Shown here in pieces: positions 47,056-57,037 of a DNA stretch of 64,000 bases; position 1 is the stretch's first letter; each line of letters begins with the position of its first letter. A program made the position numbers and the translations under genes. Under the pieces are notes generated by a model. That model was not told the DNA's origin. It searched no databases and saw only the letters and a program-made list of their open reading frames with translations. Source of the DNA: Phytophthora quininea (taxonomy: Eukaryota > Oomycota > Peronosporomycetes > Peronosporales > Peronosporaceae); assembly GCA_011947345.1 (NCBI GenBank), contig JAAVTG010000688.1:186001-250000 (forward strand), written 5' to 3'.

Positions 47056-48965
47056 CTACACGACCATATTGGGCGCAGGTTCAGTTCCCATAGCTAAATG
47101 AGGGAGGTTGCGCTGGCAGGTGCGCTTGCTGTGCCCGGCTTGGCCGCAGGACGAGCAACGCCGTTTGCCTCCGACAGCTTCGTTGCTCGCAACCGCATTA
47201 TTTTCGGTTGCGATGACGATGGCGGGGGAAACAACCACGTCGCCGCTAGTTGGGAACTGCTTGGACTTTGGCCGGCCTCGCTTGCGGGTCAAAACAGGGG
47301 CCTTTACAGCATGGTTCTCCTGCAACTCCGACTCCAGAAGAAGCTCGATACTACCTGTACGCTGCACGTCATACTGCTCCGCAAAGGCCGCGACACTGTA
47401 GCACGCGTCCACACAACCAGGTCCCTCACTCGTGCGCTTATAGTGAGTCAAAGCAGCGGTAAAATGGCGACAGGGTATTCCGATCTGGAACATGTACGAG
47501 CACGAGCACTTGCGCTGGTTCAAATCGACCGTATAGCGCCGGGGCGGGAAAGATCGCGACTCCGTCACAAACGCCACGCCATCCTCAAATGGTTGTACGA
47601 CTTGGAAGTTGGCCGCATCGCGCTGTTCCGCAAGTATCTTTTCTCCATGCTCTGTAAACTGCTGGTTGGTCCCCACCCAGTCCTTGGCGCGTGTACCTTG
47701 CTCGTAGGCATGCGTCATGAACTTTTCCATGAAATGCTGCATGAAGTCGTATGGAGCCATGCACAGCAACGTAGACTTGTATTCCTCTGCTGCAAACTGT
47801 GTCGTACTCCAGCCATAGAGTTTGACCTGCTGCGCGACGCAAAACACTGTCCAAATGTGCGGATCCAGCCCGCGTAAATAGTTTTCTGCTGGCGGACAGG
47901 TCAAGCCGATCATACGCAGATACGAGTCAAACTCCGCCTCGCTCTCGGCGGCTTGCGCGCGCCACACCAAATCCTGAATCTGCACAGTCACGTGGTCCTT
48001 CACCATGACCTTCAAATTCGCAATAATGTGTCTTGTGCACTGGCGGATCCGCATATCCAGCGCATCTGCAGCCGTCATAAGCCCTCTCGCGCGATCCGCG
48101 ACCACCACAAACCTCGAAAAATCCACGTGTGCGTCTTGACAGTGCATAATGAACCAGCCCCAATTGTCCGAGTCCGCCTGCGACGCCACCGCCACACAGA
48201 GCGGCACCACTTGGTCGTTGCCATCTTTTCCTAATAACACAAACATCTGTCCTCGGTAGTTCATGCTCACCAATGGGGCCGTATCCATCCCCACCACAGG
48301 CTGCAGCGCTCTCGACTGCAGATACACTGCAGCAAATGGATGCGCCAGGAACGCCCTCTTGAACATACCCGTCTCCGAGTCCGTCTCGAACGCCACGTGG
48401 GCGCCGTTATTCTTGCTCTGGAAGCCCTGCAGCAGGCTCTCCAGTTTCTGGAAGCCTTTAGTGAACTCTCCAGCCGCCAGCCTCAAGATCCGGTCTCGGA
48501 CCCGGTAGGCCTTGCGGGCCGAGATGGTCTCCCCGCTGGCCTGCTGCAGCTTCCTCTGCAGCTCCTTGACGCTGCTGACCCTGGCGGCGCCTTCTCCTTC
48601 GGGCGTGCTGAGCAGTGCGGCCGCAGCCTGGCGGACTGTGATCTTGGCGGCGCCGGCGCAGTCCTGGGCGTGCGCCTCGGCGTACGAGCTGACGAAGAAG
48701 TCGGCGCTCTGTTGGCTGCGGCTCTTGAGAAGCTTGATCTGGAAGCCACAGCGGCTAGCGCACACGTACTCGTACTGGGCGCCGCCGCTCTTCTTTTGTT
48801 GATGACCAGGCGCTTGCCCTGTGCCTTGGCAAAGTCCTGGAAGAATGCCGTGGCTGACGGCCGGTCCGGGAAGCGCAGTCCGCGGCGCAGCGTCAACTTG
48901 CGCCCGTCCGCCGCCGTCACCGTCACGCCCGGGTCCTCCGCCGACACGCGCACCAAGCGAGGCAT
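47056..48965 (-). mobile_element. MULE-type transposase gene with SWIM finger and zinc knuckle, one frameshift
   Basis: The protein of about 636 residues starts MPRLVRVSAEDPGVTVTAAD with a FAR1/WRKY-GCM1-like zinc domain (YEYVCASRCGFQIKLLKS). The MULE DDE core follows: GMDTAPLVSMNYRGQMFVLL (first Asp), VVVADRARGLMTAADAL (second Asp) and the helical region before the final Glu. Then come a SWIM finger (CSCSYMFQIGIPCRHF) and a C-terminal CCHC knuckle (CSSCGQAGHSKRTC). A one-base deletion in an A run near 48795 breaks the frame after VINKR. The gene otherwise stays open for 569 codons, so it is a recent element or a domesticated transposase. I did not find terminal inverted repeats by eye. Confidence 0.85.
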
Positions 48966-49690
48966 GCTTGGCTGGGGAAATGTATAGAGACCGATCAAAT
49001 GTTTAATAAATCTGAGCAACGTACATTATATATTCCTGTTCGGAGGATAATCTGAGCAGATAGAATTGGTGCTGTATTCCAGTTCGGAGGATATAGAATG
49101 TTTTGTCGGCAATCGCAATGCATTGCGGACGCCTCGATCTCATCGTCGCGGTCGCTGGTCGACTGCACTGGGAAATCGGTCAAGGAGTGTCCACGCTGCT
49201 CGTAAGAGTCACACAAACTATATGCTAGACGCCAGCTTCACGCTCGTAGTGACTGTGACAACGGGGCGGTCGTGACCGTGACAACCGGGCGAAGATACCA
49301 TCGTCCGATTGACTCACGATCCAAAGCCATTTCGCGGGCTCGTGTTTTCAGAGGCACTTTCCGAGCACAGTATGCTAGTAGTATTGCTACTACTGCTGCT
49401 GCTGACACTCTGTGTTCTGCGGGAAGAAGCGCTCTTCGCTACCCCACAATGATATGACCTCCGTGCAACACTCAAAAACAGTACTCGCAACTCGGAGCTC
49501 CGTTTGATTAAAAATGTGAAGAAGATCGCTAACTAGAAAATGAGACGAATGACTCGGCTTGATGGAGCTACCGGAAGCTCGACCTTCTTCGTTCGAGACG
49601 CGTCCGTGCGTAACAGGTGGTGCTGCCTCCGAAGAGCAGCGCAACCTCCCATCGTAGGCGGCTTACCGCCTTTGGACCGAATCCCGTATC
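48966..49690. other. Intergenic region with a short imperfect direct repeat
   Basis: No gene is recognised. Two copies of TATTCC(T/A)GTTCGGAGGATA occur about 45 bp apart (near 49029 and 49075). They flank the 5' side of the transposase gene and could be part of its terminal region. Confidence 0.35.
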
Positions 49691-50299
49691 TTACGGCGTC
49701 ACGACGTCCACGAACGTCTCCATGCGGCGCTGTTCGTCTCGGGCCGCCACCGCCTTCTGGTGCTGCTTGTAGATTGCCACACCGGCGATGGCGCACACCG
49801 CCGCAGCGGCAGCCGCAATCGCGGCCACAACACCAGCAGAGATGCCACCGGCCGAAGCCACACCTTCCGCAGCCAGCACGTTGGCGTCGATCGAGTAGCT
49901 GCCGCTGCTGCTGCCGGCCTCGCCTTCGCCCTCGCCGCTGGTGTTGCTGCTCGACGAGAGCACGCAGCCCCATGCGCCAGTCTTGATCACCTCGCATGTG
50001 GTGTCCACTGGCAGCACGCAGCTGTCGTCGCCGGCGTAGCTAGCCAGGTACGAGTGGCAGTCGGCTGTGGCCGCGTCGCCCTTCTTGGGGCACAGCGAGC
50101 CTGTGGGTTCGAGGCCCGACCCGCTGCAAATGGGTCCTTCGATGCAGTAGGTGGCGTCGTGCTCGACGCTCACCTCCCAGCACCCAGTGTTGGACGTGGT
50201 CGTCACGGTTGTCGTCGAGTTCGTCGAGCTTGTCGAGTTGCCTGCTGCGGCCGTGCCAGCGAGGAGAACCGCCATCGTCGTGATCGCTGCGAGCTTCAT
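49691..50299 (-). CDS. Secreted 8-Cys mucin-like protein with C-terminal membrane anchor, copy 1
   Basis: An unbroken frame of 202 residues. A signal peptide (MKLAAITTMAVLLAGTAAA) and a short Ser/Thr stalk lead to an 8-Cys domain of about 75 residues: [46 protein letters not shown] and [12 protein letters not shown]. Then a Ser/Gly/Glu linker, an Ala-rich membrane helix (GISAGVVAAIAAAAAAVCAI plus AGVAIYK) and a short tail ending in DVVTP. Of the three copies this has the shortest linker. It is likely at the surface with the Cys domain outside. Oomycete relatives are often labelled mucin-like; the function is unknown. First of three tandem paralogues on the same strand. Confidence 0.8.
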   Translation of the reverse strand: MKLAAITTMAVLLAGTAAAGNSTSSTNSTTTVTTTSNTGCWEVSVEHDATYCIEGPICSGSGLEPTGSLCPKKGDAATADCHSYLASYAGDDSCVLPVDTTCEVIKTGAWGCVLSSSSNTSGEGEGEAGSSSGSYSIDANVLAAEGVASAGGISAGVVAAIAAAAAAVCAIAGVAIYKQHQKAVAARDEQRRMETFVDVVTP

Positions 50300-51028
50300 G
50301 GTTGTCTGTGCGTGTTCGTCGATTGGAAGAGCGAGCTCGTCCTGTTGCTGAGGTCTGCCGTCGACTTGCCAGCTCTGCTGCAGATTCGAGAATGAACGGC
50401 GACTGAGGACGACTTCAAGCGGCGAAAAGAAGCCGGCAAGGGAACCAGGATGGGAGGAGAAGGCCAAGATAGCGCATGAGCGCGTCGTGCACTGCCGCTG
50501 TATGTGAGACTCGAGCCGCAAAAGATTTGCCTTCGACGATTGATGATGGCTTTCGCATGTCACGGTTCGCTGAAGATGGTGGCCGCTATTCGTGATGGAA
50601 GAACGCCATGTTGCCGACAAATGCAAGACGGCGGCAATCCCGGTGTCGAAGCAAACTAACGTCGTGGCCATCTCATGTATCCTAATGCCTGTTCTTAGCG
50701 TGGTGATACCCTCGGAGCCGCAGTGTCAACTACAGAACGTTGACACGCGGCGAGTACTGTGCAGGAAACATCATTTTGACTAACAAAGTGGAAAGCCCAC
50801 GCCGTCGTAATCGCTCCTAATGACATCGCCGTCGCCCGCGCCCGCAATCGCAGGCAAAGGAATGCATGCCACCAATCCGATCGGCACCAAGGCAAGTGAA
50901 TCGTGAGCAAAATGTACATGTGTTCGAGAAAAAGTGTTGATTACCCACGTTAAAAAGCAAAATCAAGGGCGAAGAAAGTTGTTGTTCCTAGGCGCCATCC
51001 ATCGCTCGCCTCGTAGTTGGTCGCCCTC
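50300..51028. other. Intergenic region upstream of mucin-like copy 1
   Basis: Contains the promoter of copy 1. A weak initiator-like CTCTTCCAATC lies about 25 bp before its start. No gene is seen in the remainder. Confidence 0.35.
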
Positions 51029-51991
51029 TTAGGGCGTCACGATCTCCACGGCGTGTTCGATCTGCTCCTGCTCCTCCGTCTGCTTCTTGTGCTGTCGGTA
51101 GATGGCCACGCCGGCGATCGCAGCCACCGCCGCCGCCGCAGCAGCAATAGCGCCGATCACGCCAGCCGAGACGCCACCGCCAGAGGCGGCCTCCGTCGGA
51201 ACCGCCAACGTGACGGTAGCGGTGCCGTTGCCGACGAAGGAGCCACTGCCGCTGCCTCCATGATGGCTGCCACCGCCGCCACCGTGACCTCCACTGCCGC
51301 CACCGTGGCCTCCATTGCCGCCGCCACCGTGGCCGCCATTGCCACCGTTTCCTCCCTGACCACCATTGCCACCCTGGCCTCCTTGGCCGGGCTTGCCGCC
51401 GTTACCTCCTGGCCGCCTCCACCGCCGCCGTTGCCGTACTTGGTGGGGGCAGGGTGGCCCCGTACTTGGTGGGGGCAGGAGTGGCCCCGTACTTGGTCGG
51501 TGCTGGCGTAGCTCCGTACTTGGTCGGCGCTGGCGTGGCCCCGTACTTGGTTGGGTGGGCGTGGCCCCGTACTTGGTGGGGGCAGGAGTGGCCCCGTACT
51601 TGGTTGGGGCGGGCGTGGGGTACGAGCCCTCGCCGGAGAGCACGCAGCCCCAGGCCCCCGTCTTGATGACCTGGCAGGTGGCGTCCACCGGCAGCACGCA
51701 GCTGTCGTCGCCGGCGAAGCTGGCCAAGTAGTTGTGGCAGTCGGCGATGGCCACGTCGCCCTTGACGGGGCACTTGGACCCGGCGGGGCTCGGCCCGCTG
51801 CCGCTGCAAATGGGGCCGGCGATGCAGTAGGTGGCGTCGTGCTCAACGCTGACGGGCCAGCAGCCCAGCTCCTCGTCGTAGTAGGGCGCAGTGGTAGTGG
51901 GCGCGGGTGTGCTCTGCTGGGTCGCGGCGGCGGCCGACAGCAGCAGCAGCAGCACGGCCCCGCCGAACGCTGAGAGAGTCGAGATCTTCAT
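51029..51991 (-). CDS. Secreted 8-Cys mucin-like protein with repeat stalk and membrane anchor, copy 2
   Basis: About 320 residues. The signal peptide is MKISTLSAFGGAVLLLLLSA and the 8-Cys domain begins [16 protein letters not shown]. The stalk contains seven 9-residue units of type APTKYGATP, then a Gly-rich stretch (GGNGGHGGGGNGGHGG), the anchor helix [20 protein letters not shown] and a tail ending VEIVTP. Two of the repeat units are one base short, and a third shift lies just after the array; the sum is zero, so the frame stays open although the middle of the stalk is read in other frames. A strong initiator precedes the gene (52049-52064). Confidence 0.78.
   Translation of the reverse strand: MKISTLSAFGGAVLLLLLSAAAATQQSTPAPTTTAPYYDEELGCWPVSVEHDATYCIAGPICSGSGPSPAGSKCPVKGDVAIADCHNYLASFAGDDSCVLPVDATCQVIKTGAWGCVLSGEGSYPTPAPTKYGATPAPTKYGATPTQPSTGPRQRRPSTELRQHRPSTGPLLPPPSTGPPCPHQVRQRRRWRRPGGNGGKPGQGGQGGNGGQGGNGGNGGHGGGGNGGHGGGSGGHGGGGGSHHGGSGSGSFVGNGTATVTLAVPTEAASGGGVSAGVIGAIAAAAAAVAAIAGVAIYRQHKKQTEEQEQIEHAVEIVTP
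51434..51620. repeat. 27-bp minisatellite inside mucin-like copy 2
   Basis: Seven tandem units of about 27 bp, each containing CCGTACTTGGT on the plus strand. On the coding strand they specify a Pro/Thr/Lys/Tyr/Gly stalk of 9-residue units. Two units are 26 bp. Such arrays change length quickly, so the stalk is likely polymorphic between strains. Confidence 0.85.
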
Positions 51992-52048
51992 CTGGATACG
52001 GACTCGACCGGATCGAGTGGGGTGTCGTAGGTGTGTCGCCCTGGCGGA

Positions 52049-52064
52049 GAAACGAAGAATGAGC
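52049..52064 (-). promoter_or_regulatory. Oomycete initiator of mucin-like copy 2
   Basis: On the minus strand this reads GCTCATTCTTCGTTTC, 14 of 16 matches to GCTCATTYYNCAWTTT, and sits 58 bp before the ATG at 51991, a usual distance for oomycete genes. Confidence 0.6.
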
Positions 52065-52428
52065 CCAGGCTCCGCTGGCAACCAGCAAAGGCCCAGAGAA
52101 GGCGAAATCGAAGAAGACCGAGCTGGCAACCGAACTGGGTGCGTCCAAAGTCTCTCTCAGTTGCCGCATGCATCCACATCATTGAAAGGCAACAATCTCC
52201 AACATCTACGGTACGAGCTCACAGTCAACAGTGTGGCATTGATGATGCGCGCTCAACGACTGGGGACGCACGGTCTGTCAGCGCATCCACACTTCAATCG
52301 GCAACTGTTCACAGCAGCAAATTGCTGGCAACTTATTAGAGACCGTCCGGCAATATAAGGCCTAGCGCCAGCTACAAGGAGACTCGAAAGCAAGGTAAAA
52401 TGCAGTGCTCGGACGGTCTGGCAGACGC

Positions 52429-53335
52429 TTACGGCGTCACGACCCGCACGCGCTCCTGGTCGTCGTCGCGAAGTGTCTTGGAGTACTGCTTGTAGATGGC
52501 CGCACCAGCAACCACCGCGACCACAGCGGCCGCTGCTGCGATGGCTCCGATCACACCGGGCGAGAGGCCGCCGGTCGAGGCCGCAGAGGTGTCCGCTGCC
52601 AAGGCAGTGGTGTAGTTGCCGACATACGTGTCGTTGCCGAAGAAAGAGCCGCTGCCGCCGCTGCAGTTGCCCGTACAGTGAGTTGGGGTCGGGGTGGGTG
52701 GCGTCGGCGTCTTTGGTTGGTCGCACTTGTCGGACGAGCACTTTGTCGGCGTCGGCGTTGGGGGCTTGGTCTCGCCGCATTTGCCCGTCGTGCACTCCTT
52801 CGTTGGAGTCGGGGTTTAGTTTCGCCGCCCGCACACGGCGTCGCCGCCGGCGTTGGGGCTGAGGTCGTCTCCTCGTCCGTGCATTTGGTGGGCTTCGGGG
52901 TGGCCTCGCCATCGCACGAGTTCGTGGTACTAGTGGTGGTGGTGGTCGGCGCTGGAGTGGCAGTGCCCGAAAGCACACAGCCCCAGGCGCCGGTCTTAAT
53001 CACCTCGCACGTAGCGTCCACGGGAAGGACGCAATTGTCGGACCCAGCGTAGCTAGCCAGGTACAGTGGCAGTCGGCTGTGGCAACGTCGCCCTTGACGG
53101 GACACAGCGTGCCAGCGGGCTCGAGGCCGGAGCCGCTGCAGATCGGCCCGTCGATGCAGTAGGTGGCGTCGTGCTCGACGCTGATGGCCCAGCAGCCGAG
53201 GTCTTCGTCGTAGACGGGTTCCGTCGTGGTGTTCGCGGTGGTGGTCGGGCATGGCGTGACTGCCTCTTTGGCGAGCGCAGAGGCGAGCAGCGCGACCGTG
53301 GCGAGGCCGAACGTGGTGATGGTCGAGGTCTTCAT
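52429..53335 (-). CDS. Secreted 8-Cys mucin-like protein with Cys-containing PTPTK stalk, copy 3, two frameshifts
   Basis: About 302 residues. A signal peptide ([20 protein letters not shown]) precedes the 8-Cys domain ([16 protein letters not shown] to [10 protein letters not shown]). The stalk is a series of PTPTK units, three of which carry extra cysteine pairs ([21 protein letters not shown]). Then come the anchor [20 protein letters not shown] and a tail ending RVRVVTP, with the stop at 52429-52431. One base is missing near 53070 (after ADCH) and one C near 52818 (after GGETKP). A strong initiator lies at 53391-53406. Paralogue of copies 1 and 2; the extra stalk cysteines are unique to this copy. 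Confidence 0.75.
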
Positions 53336-53390
53336 GGTTTGGGAAGCTTAGGGACTCGAGCTGTCGAGTAGGAAGTTATTGGTAGCGCGC

Positions 53391-53406
53391 AGAAGGCAGA
53401 ATGAGC
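53391..53406 (-). promoter_or_regulatory. Oomycete initiator of mucin-like copy 3
   Basis: On the minus strand this reads GCTCATTCTGCCTTCT, 14 of 16 matches to the oomycete initiator consensus, 56 bp upstream of the ATG at 53335. Confidence 0.6.
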
Positions 53407-54285
53407 ACGGAAGGCGTCCGCGCCGCGGAAACTGGTGTCTCGGCCACATAGCGGGCGGCACTGGGCAAAGGCAACCTGCGCACAAACGTATCGACACTCG
53501 ACAACAACAACCTGCCAATATTTTGAGGTGCAGGTTGAAGCGGGCGCAATCCGCTGCGGCTTTGGATTGCACCCAAAAACCCGTCTTTATCACAAACGTA
53601 TTTCTGTTCGAGACGCCGCGGATGAAATGGGTGCGGCACGAGCTCTGCTAGCCTGGATTTTGCCTGCCCCGCCAGGCCCTAGGCCGGTGCGGAGGAAGTT
53701 GGCTTCTGTGCGCTTCTCCTGCAGTTGTTTTCAATCGCAAAAAGTTTCGGCCATGAACGGAGACTCTCCACAGCGCCGAGTACTGTAGGTGGAAATCCAG
53801 CGCGATGCGGATCGCCACGCTCCTCCGTACCACAGTCGCGGCAGCTGCGCTAGTCGCCAAAGGCAACATACTCGTCTACAACTTTACATTTTTCCTCGAC
53901 CAAGGTGTAGGTCGCTTTTTCGGGCGGAAGCTTGCGGGGGCCATCGCTTTACGCTGGTCGGCATGGCAAGGACTGGGCCGTAATGAAATGCCTGGTTAGA
54001 GTTTGTCCCGCACTTCCGCCATGGGACAAAGAGATCCCGAAAAGTGGTTGCGACGGAGCGGCATTCCTTCCGTCCTCTTCCTACGCGAATGCTATCTGGA
54101 AACTACGTCGTTCTTGTTGAGACTTGGGGGCATGGACGGCTTGCATTCATTGCTTCAGGCGAAACACGGCACAGCAAGAGCATGCATTGCAACATCCACT
54201 TCAACTTACCAGCCAATCATCCGTTTCCATCGATATGATTGGTTGAAATCTGTTTTGACCAACCCCGCGCTTGACAAGCAAAAGA
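53407..54285. other. Intergenic region, nothing recognised
   Basis: Between mucin-like copy 3 and the HA-domain relic. Open frames here overlap on both strands and lack motifs. Confidence 0.3.
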
Positions 54286-55500
54286 ATGCTGCGGCTGGCA
54301 CGGACTCATGTCGCGGTCTCTCTCTGTCTCCCCACGACCTTATGTCGACTGCAGCAAGGTGTCGGGCGTCTTTCGTTGTCTTCTGTTGCTGCCAGTAGGA
54401 TAGCTTCTCCGTGTCTCTTCTATCCTGGAACGAACGAGAGGCGACTGCTCCCGAGCTTTCCTCAAGAACGAACAGCATCTGATGGTGCCAATCAAGTTTA
54501 TAGTGCCACTGGCGATACCAAGTGGCCTGAGGAGACGTGGGGGTACAGGTTGGGGAAGAAAGCCCAGTGGCTGAGGAAGCAGAAGAGGGACAAGAAAGAG
54601 ATCCCAGAGAGGATGCTAGAGGACTTGGCGCAGATACAGTTCGCGTGGGACGGGAGTCAGTACAAATGGGACCACTAGTTCATGCCCATGCTGCGGAGGC
54701 ACTACGAGCTGTTCGAACACACCGATGTCGACCAAAACTTTGTGGTTCCATAGGCCAAAGAGTGGCTGAGAGACTTTGGGGCAAGAAATTGGGAAGCCTG
54801 ATCGCTAATATCCGACACGGACCAAGTGAAAGGTAGTTACGAGAGCTGGGTTTCGTATGGGACCACTCCGACGCTGAGTGGAAGTATAGCGTTCGAGGCT
54901 TTTCACAACATCCACGGACACTGTCGCGTACCGCAGACCTTTACTGTTGTTTCCGATGAACGCTGGCCGTGGAATGTTAAACTCGGTTTTGTCGTCAGCA
55001 ATATTCGCGCAGGAAGTAGTTACTCGGATCAAGTCACTCGTGGTAAACCCCGATTGGAAGAGGTGGGGTTTGTGTGGAATATCTATGAGACGGACTGGGG
55101 TGAGCGGATTCTGCCTGCATTGAAGACGTTTTACGAGATACATGGGCACTGTCAAATTCCGTGTCCCTTTACCGTGTCGTCCGATGATATGGGATCTTAA
55201 ACTCGCAAAAATATTCGCTGCAGAGGCGATTACTTTGAGCATACGTCTCGAGCGAGTGATGCGCTCGCAGGCATTGCATTCGATGTGAAAATTCCCTCGC
55301 CAAGTGGAGACAGCGCGTGGAGCCCATGCTATCCGCGTTCGAGCAGCTACACGGCCGTCGGAATGTGCCTTGCAACTTTGTGGTGCCCGCAAGCTCTTTA
55401 TGGAAGGAAAAGACTGGGGCATTCAGCTGGGGAAGCAGATGTCACCTCCCGACGACGGGAGGATGTGAAGTCTTGCGTGATTTCGAGCGCTGCAAAACCT
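54286..55500 (+). pseudogene. Pseudogene with repeated helicase-associated (HA) domains
   Basis: The start MLRLARTHVAVSLCLPTTLC looks like a mitochondrial presequence. An HA-type domain follows (WGYRLGKKAQWLRKQKRDKK, then RMLEDLAQIQFAWD), ended by TAG at about 54676. More HA-like units continue in other frames with stops between them: AFHNIHGHCRVPQTF with GKPRLEEVGFVWN, TFYEIHGHCQIPCPF, and FEQLHGRRNVPCNFVVP with WKEKTGAFSW. These carry the spaced Trp/Gly pattern of the HA family (Pfam Helicase Associated Domain), known from helicases and from stand-alone repeat proteins in algae and oomycetes. Several stop codons and shifts in 1.2 kb make this a relic. Confidence 0.7.
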
Positions 55501-57037
55501 TGATCCACCCGACGCAATCTGCGCGTTTATCTAAGCCAGTAGGAGCGCTGCTGAGTGCGGATATCGAAATATTGCTGTGCTTTTCGGCACACGAAGACGA
55601 CGCTTCTTCTCGAAACTTGCAAGAAAAAAGTTTCATCTCAAGTGAAGCAAAATCTGGTGAAGGCTGTGACAGCATTTTATATTCACATCGCGTTTGTGTC
55701 AAGGCCGCGTCGTCAAGGCACCGACTTTAAGCAGTTTGTTCGACGGCGCTGAGTAGTGAGTGCATACACGCTCAGGCGAACTTCTCACATCAAAGGCAAA
55801 CATCGTCGAATCCAGCAGATTTCTCGCGAAATATTTCATAAGATTCTGCTAGCGTGGCTTTTATCTGCTGGGGTCCGTTAATGTGAGTAGTTTAGATGGC
55901 CCGAAAGCAGGCGCTCGAGGAATTGGAATTAACATAGCGGCGGAAAATTATCACTCAACGCAGCTGCGGAAATTGTCATCATACAAGCGAGACTGGAAGC
56001 AGTGCTCTACGAAGTGTTCATTTCGCTTTCTTCGCACGAAAATGCCCAGGTTCCCGGCCGAAGCTAGATAGCCGTGCAGGTCAACGCTGGGCCTCTCATC
56101 GAAGCGGCAGAAAAGCGCAGGAAGCTCTTGCGTGTCCTTGCAATACTTCAGCGCAACCCAAGCAGCGCTGCAGTCTCCACTCGTCCACAGGCTCAGCTAC
56201 TGTCCCTGTCTGTACTAGTGCTCCCAGCCACTTGCCATCACCTCCAGCAGCCCAGCATTATGGGCCATCGTGTGACTCACGCCGCGTCAAGTGGGCCACC
56301 CGCATGGGCCACCGCGGCCCCGTGCCTCAACAATGTGCAAGGCAACGGAGCCGCCCGCTTCTCTTGCCGTGGGGCTTCCTCGGGCGTCGACGGATCTCCG
56401 CAGCTGGGGGTCTGCAGCTGCACCACTTTGGCTCGCCCAGCTTTTGTCGATCTTCCGCCCGCCAGCAACCAAAGTATCTTGACGGCCGGGGAGATTCACA
56501 GGCATGGGGAAGCGTGTTTCTCTAGCATTTGGGCCGGCCGCAGCAGGTCGATCCAAGGCAAGGCGTCGACCGGCGAAGGTCTTGATGTCGGCTTTGCTCA
56601 CGCACCGACCGTTACAGCGAGCCAGCGGGCTAAGCTGGCCAGCACACTTTGGCTCGCAGAACGTTGAAGTTCTCGGCAACCATAGGGAGTAGTCGGGTCG
56701 CGGCGGCGGCGGTGTCGTCGCCCCAGGATGTCTCGCCCGAGCGAGATAACTGCAGCGCACGCACGCCCCAACTGGCGCCGCGCAACGTGACGCCTGCGAT
56801 CGGGTCGCCTCGGTCGCCAGCACCGACGTGCCGAGCAGCCCGAGGAGCTCCTGCAGAGCTTCGAGCAGAGACCGTCGATCGGTTTTCTACGCCCAGCCGC
56901 GTCTGATTTCGACCGCGGCGGAACTTTCCCGCCGGGGTGATCGGCCAGATGAGCGGGCCGCGGCGCCCGACGGTACACTCGTCATTCAAGCTTTTCTTCT
57001 CTCGAGAAGACACAGCAAGCAGCTCCGCCCCACCGCC
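55501..57037. other. Intergenic region, GC-rich in its right half, no supported gene
   Basis: Long overlapping frames around 56.0-56.9 kb on both strands look like open reading caused by base composition; none has a signal peptide or domain. The right end is the promoter of the small membrane protein. Confidence 0.35.

Noticed and set aside
56074..56823. Long overlapping frames on both strands
   Set aside because: Compositional openness; no signal peptide, domain or repeat, and both strands are open at the same place.
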